Below are positions 11,578 through 24,600 of a stretch of DNA of 64,000 nt, in pieces. The position numbers and the translations under genes are program-made. Source of the DNA: Akebia trifoliata (lineage: Eukaryota > Streptophyta > Magnoliopsida > Ranunculales > Lardizabalaceae). Positions within the stretch are counted from its first letter, which is position 1. Each line of letters starts with the position of its first letter. The stretch covers positions 32,691,330 to 32,755,329 of the forward strand of contig CM030706.1 of NCBI GenBank assembly GCA_017979445.1, read 5' to 3'. The notes under the pieces were generated by a model. The model was not told the DNA's origin. It saw only the letters and a program-made list of their open reading frames with translations, and did no database searches.

Positions 11578-12666
11578 TCTCAGTGAGACGGTGTTTTCAA
11601 ATGGAGACCTTTATGTTGGCAACTTTAAGGCACTTTTGCCACACGGTGAGGGGAAATATACATGGTCAGATCAAACTATCTATGAGGGAAAGTGGGAGGA
11701 AGGCCAAATGACTGGAAAAGGAAGGATTTCTTGGACCTCAGGGGCAATGTATGAAGGTGATTTTTCTGGTGGTTACCTTCATGGGTTTGGAACATTTACT
11801 GGACATGATGGTTCCATTTATAAAGGGGCCTGGAGGATGAATGTACATCATGGGCTGGGGACGAAGCAATATGATAATTCAGATATTTATGATGGTTCTT
11901 GGAAAGAAGGAGTAAAGGAAGGAGGTGGTCAGTATGTCTGGAGTATTGGAAATACATATATTGGGAATTGGAAAGCTGGGAAAATGAGTGGCAGAGGTGT
12001 TATGAAATGGACAAACGGTGATTTCTTTGATGGCTTTTGGTTGGATGGATTGAGACATGGTTCGGGGTTTTACAAGTTTGCTGACGGAGGATATTATTTT
12101 GGTACATGGAGTAGAGGCCTAAAGGATGGACAGGGGACATTCTATCCTTCAGGAAGTAGACTTCCATCTTTGCCAAACTGGTATAGCTCTGTTGGTTACT
12201 ATGACGATAGACGTGTGCTATGCCATTCTTTATCGGGGGATGCCGAGGACGTCAGGGTGGCTCGGAAACCAAGTGATAAACGCAGTCGTTCAGAGAAATT
12301 TTCTATTAGTGGTTTTTTCAGAAATTCTGGCCGAATATCGAGTGGGTCTACTTTGTTAGAAAGGGATTGGTGTGCTGGTGATCGTGTTAAAGAAGTTCCA
12401 ATAAGAGAAAGCTCTCGTACATTCTCATTTACAACTGAAGTAGATGAAAATGACATGCAGGACAGCAGTAATATAGTTTATGTCAGGGAATACATGCAAG
12501 GAGTTTTTATTAAGGAGATTGTTAGGAATAATGAAGCAGAATCGACAAACAAAAATAAAGGTAAAAGCAAATTTCCAGGAAAAGAAGCAAAGAAAAGGCC
12601 AGGCCAAACTATTTTTAAAGGCCACAGGAGTTACTATCTGATGCTCAATCTGCAACTTGGTATCAG
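11578..12666 (+). CDS. PIP5K: PIP5K exon: MORN array, linker, start of kinase domain
   Basis: The acceptor is TTTCAG ending at 11577 and the donor is GTAATC from 12667. The exon carries eight MORN units of about 22-23 residues, for example [14 protein letters not shown] and [14 protein letters not shown]. In plants these repeats contribute to membrane and phospholipid association. A serine- and charge-rich linker follows, with [10 protein letters not shown]. The exon ends with [14 protein letters not shown], the first conserved block of the PIPK domain. It ends in phase 2 (AG of an Arg codon). Confidence 0.95.
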
Positions 12667-15600
12667 GTAATCACGTTACTTATTCTTGATGTACTCCAGA
12701 GCTGATATTCGTCCCATTCCTGTTTTCCGATGTGCTACCTAACAGTTACAAATACTTGTTATAATTCAAGCCTTATTATGCCCTTAAACATTGTTTGTAA
12801 GCAATTCTGCTCAACCATTATATTTTCTGCAAGCTGAATGTTTAGGTACTCACAATTTTGAAAGAGAGTGTACTTTAATGTATGGGGTGAAATCTTTTGC
12901 ATTGTGTGTCCGTAACCACTAGCCACCTACATTGTTAGGAACAAACTTTGGATAAAATCTATTTAGTATATGCTACACCAAGATATTGGGCTCAACTTAG
13001 AAGAGTTGTTCACTAATATATTTATAGTTATATTCATTTCCCTCTCTGTTACCCTTTATACTTTTCCTATTCGATTGATACTATTTACTTACCATAACTT
13101 TGTAAATTTATCAGCATCATAGGAGATATATTTCCTTCTTTGATACATGAGTTTATTGTAAATAACTATTCTCTTGAGATACACATTTTTTATTAGATGC
13201 ATTGATTCGTGTCAAATCCAAACTTGATATCCTTCTTTCCGTTTTACCAATAAAAAGGAAAAAAAGAAAAAGCAATATCCAGACATTATTTTTATTTTTC
13301 CAAGTCTTGTTTGGGTTAGTGACTTGTGTTGGCTCATCTTTTACAGTCCAGGCATACTTCTATACTTTTTTGTTAGTTCCCTAGAAAATTCAAATAATTC
13401 ATGTCTATTGGAACAGGTACACTGTTGGAAAGATCACACCAGTGCCTATGCGTGAAGTTCGCTCTTCTGATTTTGGACCTCGAGCTAGAATACGGGTGTA
13501 CTTCCCCAAAAATGGTTCTCAGTTTACACCACCACACTATTCTATTGGTTTCCACTGGAAGGATTATTGCCCAATGGTTTTTAGGTATTTACTTCTGTTA
13601 TTATAATTCTAAGCTGGAGTTAGTCTGTACTACTAGAGCATTTAGAAAGCCTTGTCATAGTTTAGGTGTTGAGAGGTTATACCATTGTTTGACATATTTC
13701 CCTGCAAATCTGAATTTTATTTCCTAGAATGTCTCTCATTTTATTTTGAGGTATGTTATCATAAGCTGTTTTAGATGTGCACATGTTATGTCATTTCTAA
13801 ATAACTTTTAGCTTGACTGCACGCTAATTTGTTCATGTAAGCATCTTTGGTTGTGCCACTTTTGACAGATCAACATAGTCTTTACTCAGACACAAATGTG
13901 GTATTGAGTGGTTCATGAACTGTCTACCCATGATTTTGTTTTTTGCTAGTATGAAAATCATATAACTGGGGAAAAGCCTGATGTTTTTTATTTTTTATTT
14001 TTATTTTTTGTGGAGAAGTTAACTTGCCTTTTTTTGAAAAAAATAAGTGACCAGGCACCATGCATTTAAATTTCCTGGTAGAAGTTCTTTGGGGTGTCCA
14101 GAACAAAACAAACTTCTGAAGTGCCAACTTAGCTAAGTGGTAAGACATGTGGCGTGTTGTTCCCACGTCCTAGGTACAAACCTTGCTTTATTTGCTAACC
14201 ACTAACACTATACCTATAAGAAAAAAAGAACAAAACAGACTTCTGACTATTTTAACTTTGATGATCAAGCTTGAGTAGGCATATGAAATCAAGGAGATAC
14301 TATAGACACATTAAAGTAAAGAATAAAGAAAAATAAAGTTCTTATTTTATTGGCTCAGGTCTACACTCTGTTAGGGAGATATGTATGGTGACAGTAGGGT
14401 TACATATTGAACATTCGGATTAAGGAGGTTTAAAGACTGGGTGTAGTAGTGGTCAGTTGAACAAAATGTCAGCTTGACCTGTATTAGAAAGTTCTTTTCA
14501 ATATCTAGACAGCAACAAAGCCTTATCCCTAAGATTGGTTTCTGGTCAGTTTATATTATTTCCTGGGTAAAGACTTGCAAGATTATACTATTTCCAGGGT
14601 AAGGGCTAAGTCTACCTATAGGGTTATTGACATGAAATAGAGGCATGATTTAAAGTATCGTACCGTATATTTTGGAATGTATCATTTGGAATGTACTGTA
14701 TTTTAATGTTCCAAGATGAAACATGCCTGGAATCATCATTTTGATGAATGTTTTAGTCATTGCGGGTTTGTTTCGGCTGAAATATCTTGAGATGGACTGA
14801 AACATAATCAAATTAAAAAAGAGATGAAATTTTTGAAACAATGACTATTATTTCATTGAGGATAAGTTCGAAACAATGACTATTATTTGCGATACAGCAA
14901 TTGGAATCTCTACCAAAAAACTGAGATTCAAGGACGATTCTTTGCCTTTTGCAAAGATTGGTGTTTTTAAACCCATCCACCACCTCATTCTCTATTCAGA
15001 GAGAGACCTGCCAAATGTTGGAACCTTAGATCATAGTAAGTTTGCAATGAAATCACGAATAATTTGTGACTTTAGCGAACTATATGAACCCTGTTCTAGT
15101 CAGTTGTTCAATTCAATGATTTGCCAAGTTCTCAAGTTTTTGACCAGGTGGATTGCTGTCTGTTCGTCACCAGAATGAATTGATTCAAACGGTTAATAAA
15201 TTAAAAAATGATAAAGTCTTTCTTCTTGCTCCCCTTTCCTTTGCAAAATGACCAAACCCTACCCTCATGCCAGCGAACTCTTGTAGCTATCCAGTTTTAG
15301 CCACCCATTTCCACCTTGAGCCATTTGTCTCCAGTTACATCTCTCTCTCTCTCTCTCATTTTCTTAATTCTTAAGATAAAGTTGCATATATTCTTATTTT
15401 GTGATGACATTGGATATGACGGGTCTTAACACTGTTAAAGATGAGATTAGATTTCCTATTGATTCAGTGAGAAATTTAGATTTCTTTGGACTTTTGTTTC
15501 CCTACAGAATTTTTTTCCATTTTAATATGCATTGGACACTATATGTCCAACCTCATTCTCATTTGATATTAATTTTCCTTGGATATTTTTACTACTATGA

Positions 15601-18600
15601 ATTGGACTTCATTTTACACTGAAATTTCCTTGAATGGTATTGGGGCAGGGGGGGTTGCCGTTCTTAGAGTTTCTTGTGTGCAACAACCTTTGGGATACAA
15701 TGTAAATGAATTGTTGTGATGCGAGGAGATTCCCTATGGTCCTTAGGGATTCAATGAGAAATTTATGTTTGTTAGAGAATAGGGATCTATTTTCCTACAA
15801 AATCCTTAAGAAATCACTTTCCATATTAGATGTTCATTGGACACTAGATTTTTTTATTATTTTTTTTCTTCAATGTAAGACAATTAAAAAAAGTTATAAA
15901 TATACATAACAAAAATTCGAAAATCTTTTTGAAATGGTACAAAGAATGAGTACCCCTCCTGGTGAACAACAGAGAAAGCATAATTGCGAAAAAGAAGGGT
16001 TGCTTGGACAAAAACTAACTGCAAACAGTTTCTTGTGTTGATCCATTACTTTTCCTTGGTCCTACATCTTTTTCTCCTACAACGCAAATGAGAATGTTCT
16101 GGTAAGATTTGATCAATGATGCCTCTAATACCATGTCAAGTAACTAGCATACAAATATGGAAAAGATAAAAATGAAGTTACAAAGGATTTGTAAACTCAC
16201 TCCAAGAGGGATACAACATGACGCAAGTACCCTAAGAAAGAAAGGAATCACTGCCTAATGAAATTTGACAATTGCTGCCATGTTTTCAATTTGACAAGGA
16301 AGCCCATGAAGATTTCTTAAGCTTTTGAAGAACCACAAAAGAAACTTACCTAAACACGCATAGTTTCTTCTCTGAATAAGCAACAATCATTGGATCTGTC
16401 TGCTGATAATTGGGGCTGCTTTGCTAGTTGTTGCTAGCTAGGCAGAGACTCTATCATGTTCTTATGAATCTACAACTCTCTCTAATGTGCAAGACTTTGT
16501 CCAGATTTAAATAATCTGACATAGAGCTTCTTTCTAACTAGGAGAGCAAGCAAGCTACTAGAAACTTTCACTGCGTTTGGATAGAGCTTCTTGACGGCTT
16601 CTGCTTCTGTGGGGAGCTAGCAAACGTTTGGATAGGTTTTTGCTCTTGCGCGGAGAGGTTTTTTGCTCTTTGTTGAAAAGCTTCAAAAACCTGCTCTTGT
16701 GTGGAGAGGTGTATCTACAAAGGGCCTTTGCTTCTAGCCCCCCCCCCCCCCCCCCCCCCCTTTATTTCATATCTCTGGAATCAACAGTGGATAGTGAGCT
16801 CTTCTCCCCCTGAATCTGAAGAGGAAAGATACCCATAGGAAGGACGGACTGGCGATAGAGAACTATCAGTAGAACCCAAACCTTTTTTTACATAGACATA
16901 GAATGGCATGTTTTCCATAAATGTCACATTTATGGTATGGAAACATACAATCTCCTGGAAGAAGGATCATAGCATCTGTATCCCTTTTGCCCATGTCCAT
17001 ATCCAAGAAAGACACAAGTGGATGCTTTGGGATCCAGCTTTCCTCTATGTCAATCGGGTAGATGAGCAGAATATCTATGTCCAAAAGTGTTTAGACGCTC
17101 ATTAAATATGTAGTTCCCTGTAGATAAGTGGTTGTTATTGTTATCACTGTGTTTTCTCAAAAGATTTGGGGTACATTCATCTTGAACATTAGATCTATAA
17201 TGCATTCACTAGCTTTTAGCTTTGTTCAATAAACCAGATCACATATATAGATATGATCGCTAGTTGCTATTTTAGGGAGGAAAACCCATGTCCTAATTCT
17301 GGAGTGTAAAAGTTTGTCAGTTTAATCTTGCATTTTTGAACGGTTCATTACGATCAAACTGTAGCACATTTGGCTTAATTTAGATAAAACCTTCCTTCTG
17401 TTCTTCTTCCGTTCCTTACCTACTGGTTTTGCTATTCTCAAGTGGCTCATATAAATCAAACATTTTTCAGAATGGTGGTAGGCCTTTGGTTAAAAATGGA
17501 AGGTCTTGTCTGGTAGCCAAGCCAAGTTACGGGAAAGCTACAGTCAAAATTCAATCCTTTTTTTTTGGTTGAGAATATAATTTTCTTTCTATATAAATAT
17601 GGGACAAAATTAAAGACTGACCCATTCAGCATTTCTCAGCTAGATGGAGGGTTTTGCCTCTTATATATGATTTATTTCGAAGGGATGTGGGTTTTTCTAT
17701 TGGGAAGTAGTTTTGAGTGTTCGGAATTGCCTCCAAGTGTACTTCAAAGGCTTCAGAAAACAATGCTCATCACTGGAAACAAGCCACCTCTGGGAGACAA
17801 GTTGGCAAGTCAGGCAGGTACAAAATGGGGTGTCTACACATATGTGATAGGGTTTTGTTCTGGGTCTATTGGTACCTGGATCAATCCAGAACCAGTTGAC
17901 ATGCCACTGTTCATTAGCCATGATCGTCATTCCATGTGCATGATAGGCCTTACCTCATTTGTACATTTTCTTCATCTCTCAAGCTAACATCTAGTTATAT
18001 TAGCTTCCTACTTGCAGTATATTTACTTCCTATAGGTAATTTTTTGAACATGTCTACCTTATGTACTGTTTGTCCTAATGAGTTTAAATTTCCATTCTTC
18101 AGTTTTATGGTTTCAAATGCTTCTGTGAATCTCTTGGCTGACTTTTACATGTACATGAACCATATATTTTCAGGAACTTGAGGGAGTTGTTCAAGATAGA
18201 TGCTGCAGATTACATGATGTCCATCTGTGGCTCTGATGGTCTGAGAGAGCTTTCTTCTCCTGGGAAAAGTGGCAGTATATTCTATCTTTCACAGGATGAA
18301 AGATTTTTTATTAAGACCTTGAGAAGATCTGAACTTAAGGTTTAGATACAAATAACTTCAGTGCTGGAATAAGTTTGACTAGTACTTTGTGCATCTAACA
18401 TCTGAAGTGTTGATTTATCTATTCATGCATTAAAATGGCATTGTAGACTCAGTTACGACTTTTTTATGATTTCGTTTTGATTGCTAAGAAGTGTGTTATT
18501 TATGAAATGCAGGGTCAAAGGCATTTTTTTTTCATGATTGAGTTTCGACTTGGATTGATTTGCCTCTGCTTGGTTTAGGTAGCTCCAATGTCATCCATGG

Positions 18601-21600
18601 GGGAATATAAGATTCTCCGAGAATATAGGAAATAATTATCTATGCTTCTCTTTTTTGGCAAAAGTAGAATAAGAAACATCAAACAAAATGATGATACCGT
18701 GCTTCAGTCTTGTACTAATGTGCTTAGGTTTATGGAATGAACAGTTCTTTTTCTCCCCAAAGAAGAAACATTAATCCTTAATTAAATTGGAGCATCCACC
18801 AAAAATTATGAGCCATGGTGATGAAAAGTCTCCAAGGGGCATCCTCTACATATTTAGCTCAATGAATAGCAATAAGGGAATCACCTCCACTGCCAATGGA
18901 CTAAAAGATATCTTTAAAAGTGTGGAGGCGGAGAAAATTCTGGTTTTCACTTGCTGGATTTTGCATTTCTTGTTGGGCCTGAGAAGTCCTAGATGATTTG
19001 TCCACAAGTATTTCTTGAGAACCATTCCAATTTCTGCCGGATTGGAATGCCTTGGGGCTCTCTCATAAAATGTTGAGGTGAATCCAATAATTGTCTAGGC
19101 ACCTCGAAATTTTGTTGAAACATTTTCATCATAGCTTCTGAATAATATTTCTCTCAATTATTTTGAAGATTAGGGTCTTTTTGATAGGTAAAGATAATTT
19201 GAGGACCCGCTGAAAGAAAAGAAATACAAACCTACCAAAGGGCGATAAAAATCGCCGAAAAAGGACAAGGAGGTTACCCCATATCTATATTACAAACCCT
19301 CTCCCATCTAACTAAATAGTCCTCAAAGAAGATGCCCCTAAACTCTTTAAACCTTTTGCACCAAAAAAAAAACAAAGCTGTAATCTCCAAAATCACATCT
19401 TGCCCGTCCTTTCTCTTATTCTCGAAAATAAGGAAGAAGATGCCCCCCTCCTCTTTTTTTATTTATTAATAACAAGTGATTGCATCTTATTTTTAATTAC
19501 TTTGAATGCTTTATTTCAATCAGCTATCATTATTGTATGTTGAGTAGTTTCTTACAAAGGGCTGCAAAAAGTTGTTCGCTAGTTTCAAAGGTTGCTCTGT
19601 ATGTATAAGCATACTATAGTTACCACACTTCGGAGTTGAGTTGATGTATCCCCATTGGCTCTCAACTATTCCTTATTTCTTAATAGAGATTTTGAGATGG
19701 AAAAACTAGTTTAGGAGTGGTTTAGCTTACTTTCCATTGTGGACTTTCAGGAAGGTTGCTGACCGTATAAATTTTGGTTCTGTAGATTCTACTTAAGATG
19801 CTTCCTAACTATTACAATCACGTGAAGATCCACGAGAATACCCTTATAACAAAATTTTTTGGGCTCCATCGAATGACACCTAAAGGTGGACGGAAGGTAT
19901 TTGCTTTTCAAAGTTGTATCATGTCTTTGTTATTTGGATAAATAGCTTTTTTATTCTGTATATTTCACTTGATATTATCGTTGGCTTCATTTCGTATCTT
20001 TCTTTTGCAGGTTCGATTTGTAGTGATGGGGAATATGTGCTGCACAGAACTACGAATTCACCGCCGTTTTGATTTGAAAGGTTCATCTCATGGAAGAAGT
20101 ACAAGCAAAGATGAAATTGATGATAATACCACATTGAAAGATCTTGATCTGTCTTATGTATTCCATATGGACAAATCGTGGCGTGAATCCCTTTTTAAGT
20201 AAGTTCTTGGTTTTTGACTGTATTAGATGTCACCTTTGCGAGTGTTGTCCTTAATTGTTCTGGTTGATCGATAAATAGCATATTTTATTAATCAAGCAAA
20301 AGAGAAAAGAATGTTAAAAGTTCTGCAAACTTTATCAGTTATTCTTTGCCATGCTTAAAGTTAAAGTTTTGCATATGAACTGATTCTGCTGGTGTTTCAT
20401 TCAATCTCCTTAAATAACAGGCATTGTTGATGCTTGAAAACCGGTTATTAGTGGTACTAGATTATGAATTAGTATGAAAATGTTTCAGTGCTGTGTAGTC
20501 AGGCTTCCAGAATGATGTTTTGAAATTATTAAACATGAAAAGAATAGGGAAAAATCCAAAGAAATCAGTTATATTTTTAAATATTAAATTAATAAGATTG
20601 GGATGATCATTTCATCTTGCTAGTGCAGTTTAATGTCCCAAATCCTACTTTGAACTACTCTCGAGTAGCTCTTGAAGTTGGGTGTCTTCTCAAGCATCCC
20701 AGTCCTTTCTGTTTCGAAAAATATGTGGCTCCTCCACTAGAACTTCAATGACCTAATGTGGAATCAGTGGAGTTCTCATCTTTCACTGGAAGACTGAGCT
20801 TCTATTTCAAAAATGAAAGTTAAGGCCCTTAAAGAGCAACTAAAAGTCTGGAACAAGGAATCTTTTGGCAGGATTGATAATAATAAGGTCCTTTTAGAGG
20901 AAATCAGAAGTCTATGTAGGAAAGAAGAAATTGACACCTTCTCATTTTTCGAGAAAGTGGAAAAGGTCTAGTAAAAGGCTAAATTTCATAAAATGGTGGC
21001 GATGGAAGAGATTTGCTAGAGATCGAAATCAAGTGGGATATAGTTGAAGGAGGGAGACAATAACACAGTTTTTCAGCGGAAGACCAATAGTACATGAGGA
21101 CAATCATAATCAAGGATGATCTCATGATGGTGGTCAAAGACTTCCAGGAGGATGGTATCTATAGGAAATAGTGTAGTTTATTATTATTTTTCTATTATTT
21201 CTATGTAAGGGCGTTTATGTTTATTCACACTTTAATTAATATAAATATCTGCCAAGCTCTCATTATGAGACTTGACAATTCTCTTTTATAATTCTTTTTG
21301 GTATCAAAGCCTCTGAAGGACCCGTCGTCCCCCTTTTGGGTTCTTCTCTGCAAGTTCTTTGATCTTGAAGTCTTGTCTCTTCTCTTCCCTTCTCTTTTTT
21401 TTCTTCACTCAATCATCTAGAACTTGAGACCTAATAACCTAGCAGCAACTTCGTTAGAAGGTCTTCTCTTCAGGGGCTTTTTTTATTCCTGTTCTCCTAA
21501 TCGCATGTTGCAACAAGAATTTTTTTATCAGTTATCACATTCTGCGATAGTTTTTCTAACCTGTGTTTTTGCCCTATGATGGGGTTTCTTCCTTACAATA

Positions 21601-24600
21601 GGCTGTTTTATTGGTTTTGTACCCTACGTTAGGGTTTGTGTATCCGATAAGGCTGTTGGTGTATTGTTGGGGACCTAGGCAGGTTTCTGCTCTTGTTGAT
21701 GCCCTACGAAAGCAACCAAGAACTTGCAGGGTAGTGTGACACTGCTGGTGGGAGTTTTTTTTGCCCTGTGACAGCAACAAAGGTGTTGTTGGGAGGTTTT
21801 CTGCCCTGAGACAGCCCCTAGTAGAAGTTTTTCTGCCCTGCCACATCAACAGGGGTGCTGTTGGGAGGTGTTCTGCCCTGCGACAGAACCTATTGGAAGG
21901 TTTTCCGCCCATCGACAACAACATGGGTGCTGTTGGGAGTTGAGACGAGACAAGGCTTCTTGGTAATTCTAATTGTTTGAGTTGTGTGCTGCCTTGCGAA
22001 AGCATCTGAGGTGCTGCTGGTTGTTGCGACAAGGCTTAGGTGTACTTTTCTAGGTATTGGGTTGAGATTACGAGATATCTCCCTTCAAGCCAAAAGTTAT
22101 TAACTCTTTGTTCGTAGTAAGCAATGACATCAAATCAAGAGATCAATGATTTCAACACTATTCTTGGGGCAAATTCTTTAGCTCAACGTATTACCAGTGC
22201 TGCCACTGTGAAGTCATCACCAGATCCTACCAATGATCCACCTATTTTCCTTGGTACTATTGATCTGCACCAGCTTCAAACCTAGATTGCCACTATTGTG
22301 CGGGATCAGATCCATGCTCATACTCGCTCATCTTTGACTGTGACCTCAGTTACCATGCCTCTAGGTACATCCTTTTCATTCCTTTTCACTCAATCTAGTT
22401 CGACTCCCCTGACTTGGGGTAATTGATTCTATTGCCTTTGATCACATGTCCGGTGAATCTAGCCATTTTACCTCTTCTATTTTTTGTGTTACTCATAGGA
22501 GGTTCACCTTACTGATCAGTGGGTTTCTTACACCTATCTACAACAAGGGTACAATCCCTTAATCCTCTGCTGTTTCCTTGATTTTGTGCTTCATGTACCT
22601 CACACATCTTTTATCATTTTGTCTGTTAGTAGTGTTACCAAATCATTAAATTGCTTAGTAACCTTTTTTCCCACTTTATTTTTTAAGACCCGACTTCAAT
22701 AAGGATTTTTGGCAAGGGGTATGAGAAGGATGGGCTGTATCTATTTGGATCTCCGCATACTGTTGTTCCAGCTTTTATGCTTCCATTCTCTAGGAGCCAT
22801 ACTTTTTCCTCCTAGTATTTAGATTTGTGACATGTTTATTTAGGAATGCTAATTTTCAACACTTATGTTCTTTATTTCCCGTTTTAAAAACTTCTTATTG
22901 TGGACCCAAGTTTCAGTGCTGTGTGTGTGAGCTTTCTAAATACACACTTACTTCCTATATTCCATGTATGCATTGGTTTAATGCCATATTTAATTTAGTT
23001 CATTCTGATGTATGGGGGCTTTCCCCTGTTATTGCTTTTACTAGTCATAGATATTATGTTGTATTTATAGATGAGTATTCTCATTGTACTTGAGTTTATT
23101 TGATACGTTCTCGCTCTGAAGTGCTTCCTATTTTTTTTTTTAATTTTCTTAAAAGGATTCAGACTCGGTACAACATCACTATTAAATCTCTTAAGTCTGA
23201 TAATAACGGAGAATATATTTATGATGGGATTCGTTCTCACTTTCATGAGCATAGTATGTTTCGCCAGTTAACTTGTCCCTACACTCCTGAACAAAACGGG
23301 GTGGTGGAACGCAAGAATTGCCATTGCATGAACATTGTATGTTGTCTTTTTCAAGGAATGCATGTTCCTAAGTTATATTGGAATATGACAGTCCTCACTG
23401 TGGCTTTCCTTCTTGACTGTATTCTGAGTCGCACCTTAGGGGGACATGTGCCTCTTCATGTTCTTCGACCAAATAGCATCATTTTCCTCATTACACCTAC
23501 AGTCTTTAGGTGCATTTACTTTGTTTAGGACAGGACCCCTAATCACACAAAATTAGATGATAAAGCTATTTAGTGTGTTTTCTTAGGTTACTCCTCTATG
23601 TCAAAGGGGTATCGGTGTTATGATTCCATTTCTCATCGAGTAATACATTCTCTTGATGTCACTTTTTTTGAAAATGTTCTCTACTTTCGTGTCACATCTT
23701 CTTTGCAGGATCCTTCTCTTATAGTGTTGTCTTCTCTCCATCTTCGCCAATGCTTCAGGTTTACACTCGTCGCCCTCGCCTCTCTCCACCCTTGCCAACC
23801 TCCTTCTTAGACTAAAGATATACCATCTTCTACACCTACTCTTATCCCTTCTATTTCTGACTCTTACTTGCCTATTGCAATTTGCAAAGGTAAGCGGTAG
23901 TATGTTACTGATCACTCTATAGCCCAGTTTGTTTCCTATCAGGGACTCTCTTCTTTTTATCAGGCCTATCTTGCCGCCACTGATTCTATTCGAGTTCCTC
24001 GGTCTGTATCAGAGGTTTTGAAAGATTCTTAGTGGACTGGAGTCATAATTGCTGAGATGGATGCTTTGTAGAAGAACTACACCTGGGAGTTTGTTCCCCT
24101 TCCCTATGGAGAGCGGATTGTTGGTTGTAAATGGATTTTTACTGTCAAATATCTTGCGGATGACATTGTTGATCGGTACAAGACACACCTCATTGCTAAA
24201 GGATTTAAGCAGACTCCAAGAAAGGATTTTGGTGCTACATTTTCTCCTATAGTTAATCTTTCCATTGTTCGCCTTATCTTTTTAGTTGTATGTCACTCAT
24301 GGCCTCTTCACCAACTCGATGTGAAGAATTCTTTCTGAATGGTGATTTGATCGAGGTTATCTATATGGACTATTTTTTTAGGTTTCTTCTTCAGGGAGGG
24401 GTATTCTGGGAAGGTGTGCCGCCTTCTCAAATCTCTATATGGCCTAAAGCAATCTTTGCAAGCCTGGTTTCAACATTTTTCTGAGGTTATTTTATTTATG
24501 GAATTTTTCAGATGCCACTCAGATCATACTTGTTTTGTTTGTCGAGGATTGGATGGTCGTTGCGCCATCATTCTGGTTTATGTGGATGATATTATCCTGA

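Larger units (their letters stand above)
14250..18173. other. rest of the 4.6 kb PIP5K intron, mostly unassigned
   Basis: No coding sequence is supported. It contains a short CT microsatellite (about 15342-15357), a PBS-like word on the minus strand near 16130-16143 that may mark an LTR scrap, a dispersed repeat (16574-16730) and a homopolymer C run. Confidence 0.6.

Noticed and set aside
12199..12456. Antisense open frame within the PIP5K exon
   Set aside because: It lies opposite a well-supported coding exon and has no recognisable motif.
21574..22032. Open frame of 152 codons on the minus strand
   Set aside because: It runs through the tandem repeat in the copia leader; the repeated peptide blocks follow from the DNA repeat. 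No domain is recognised.
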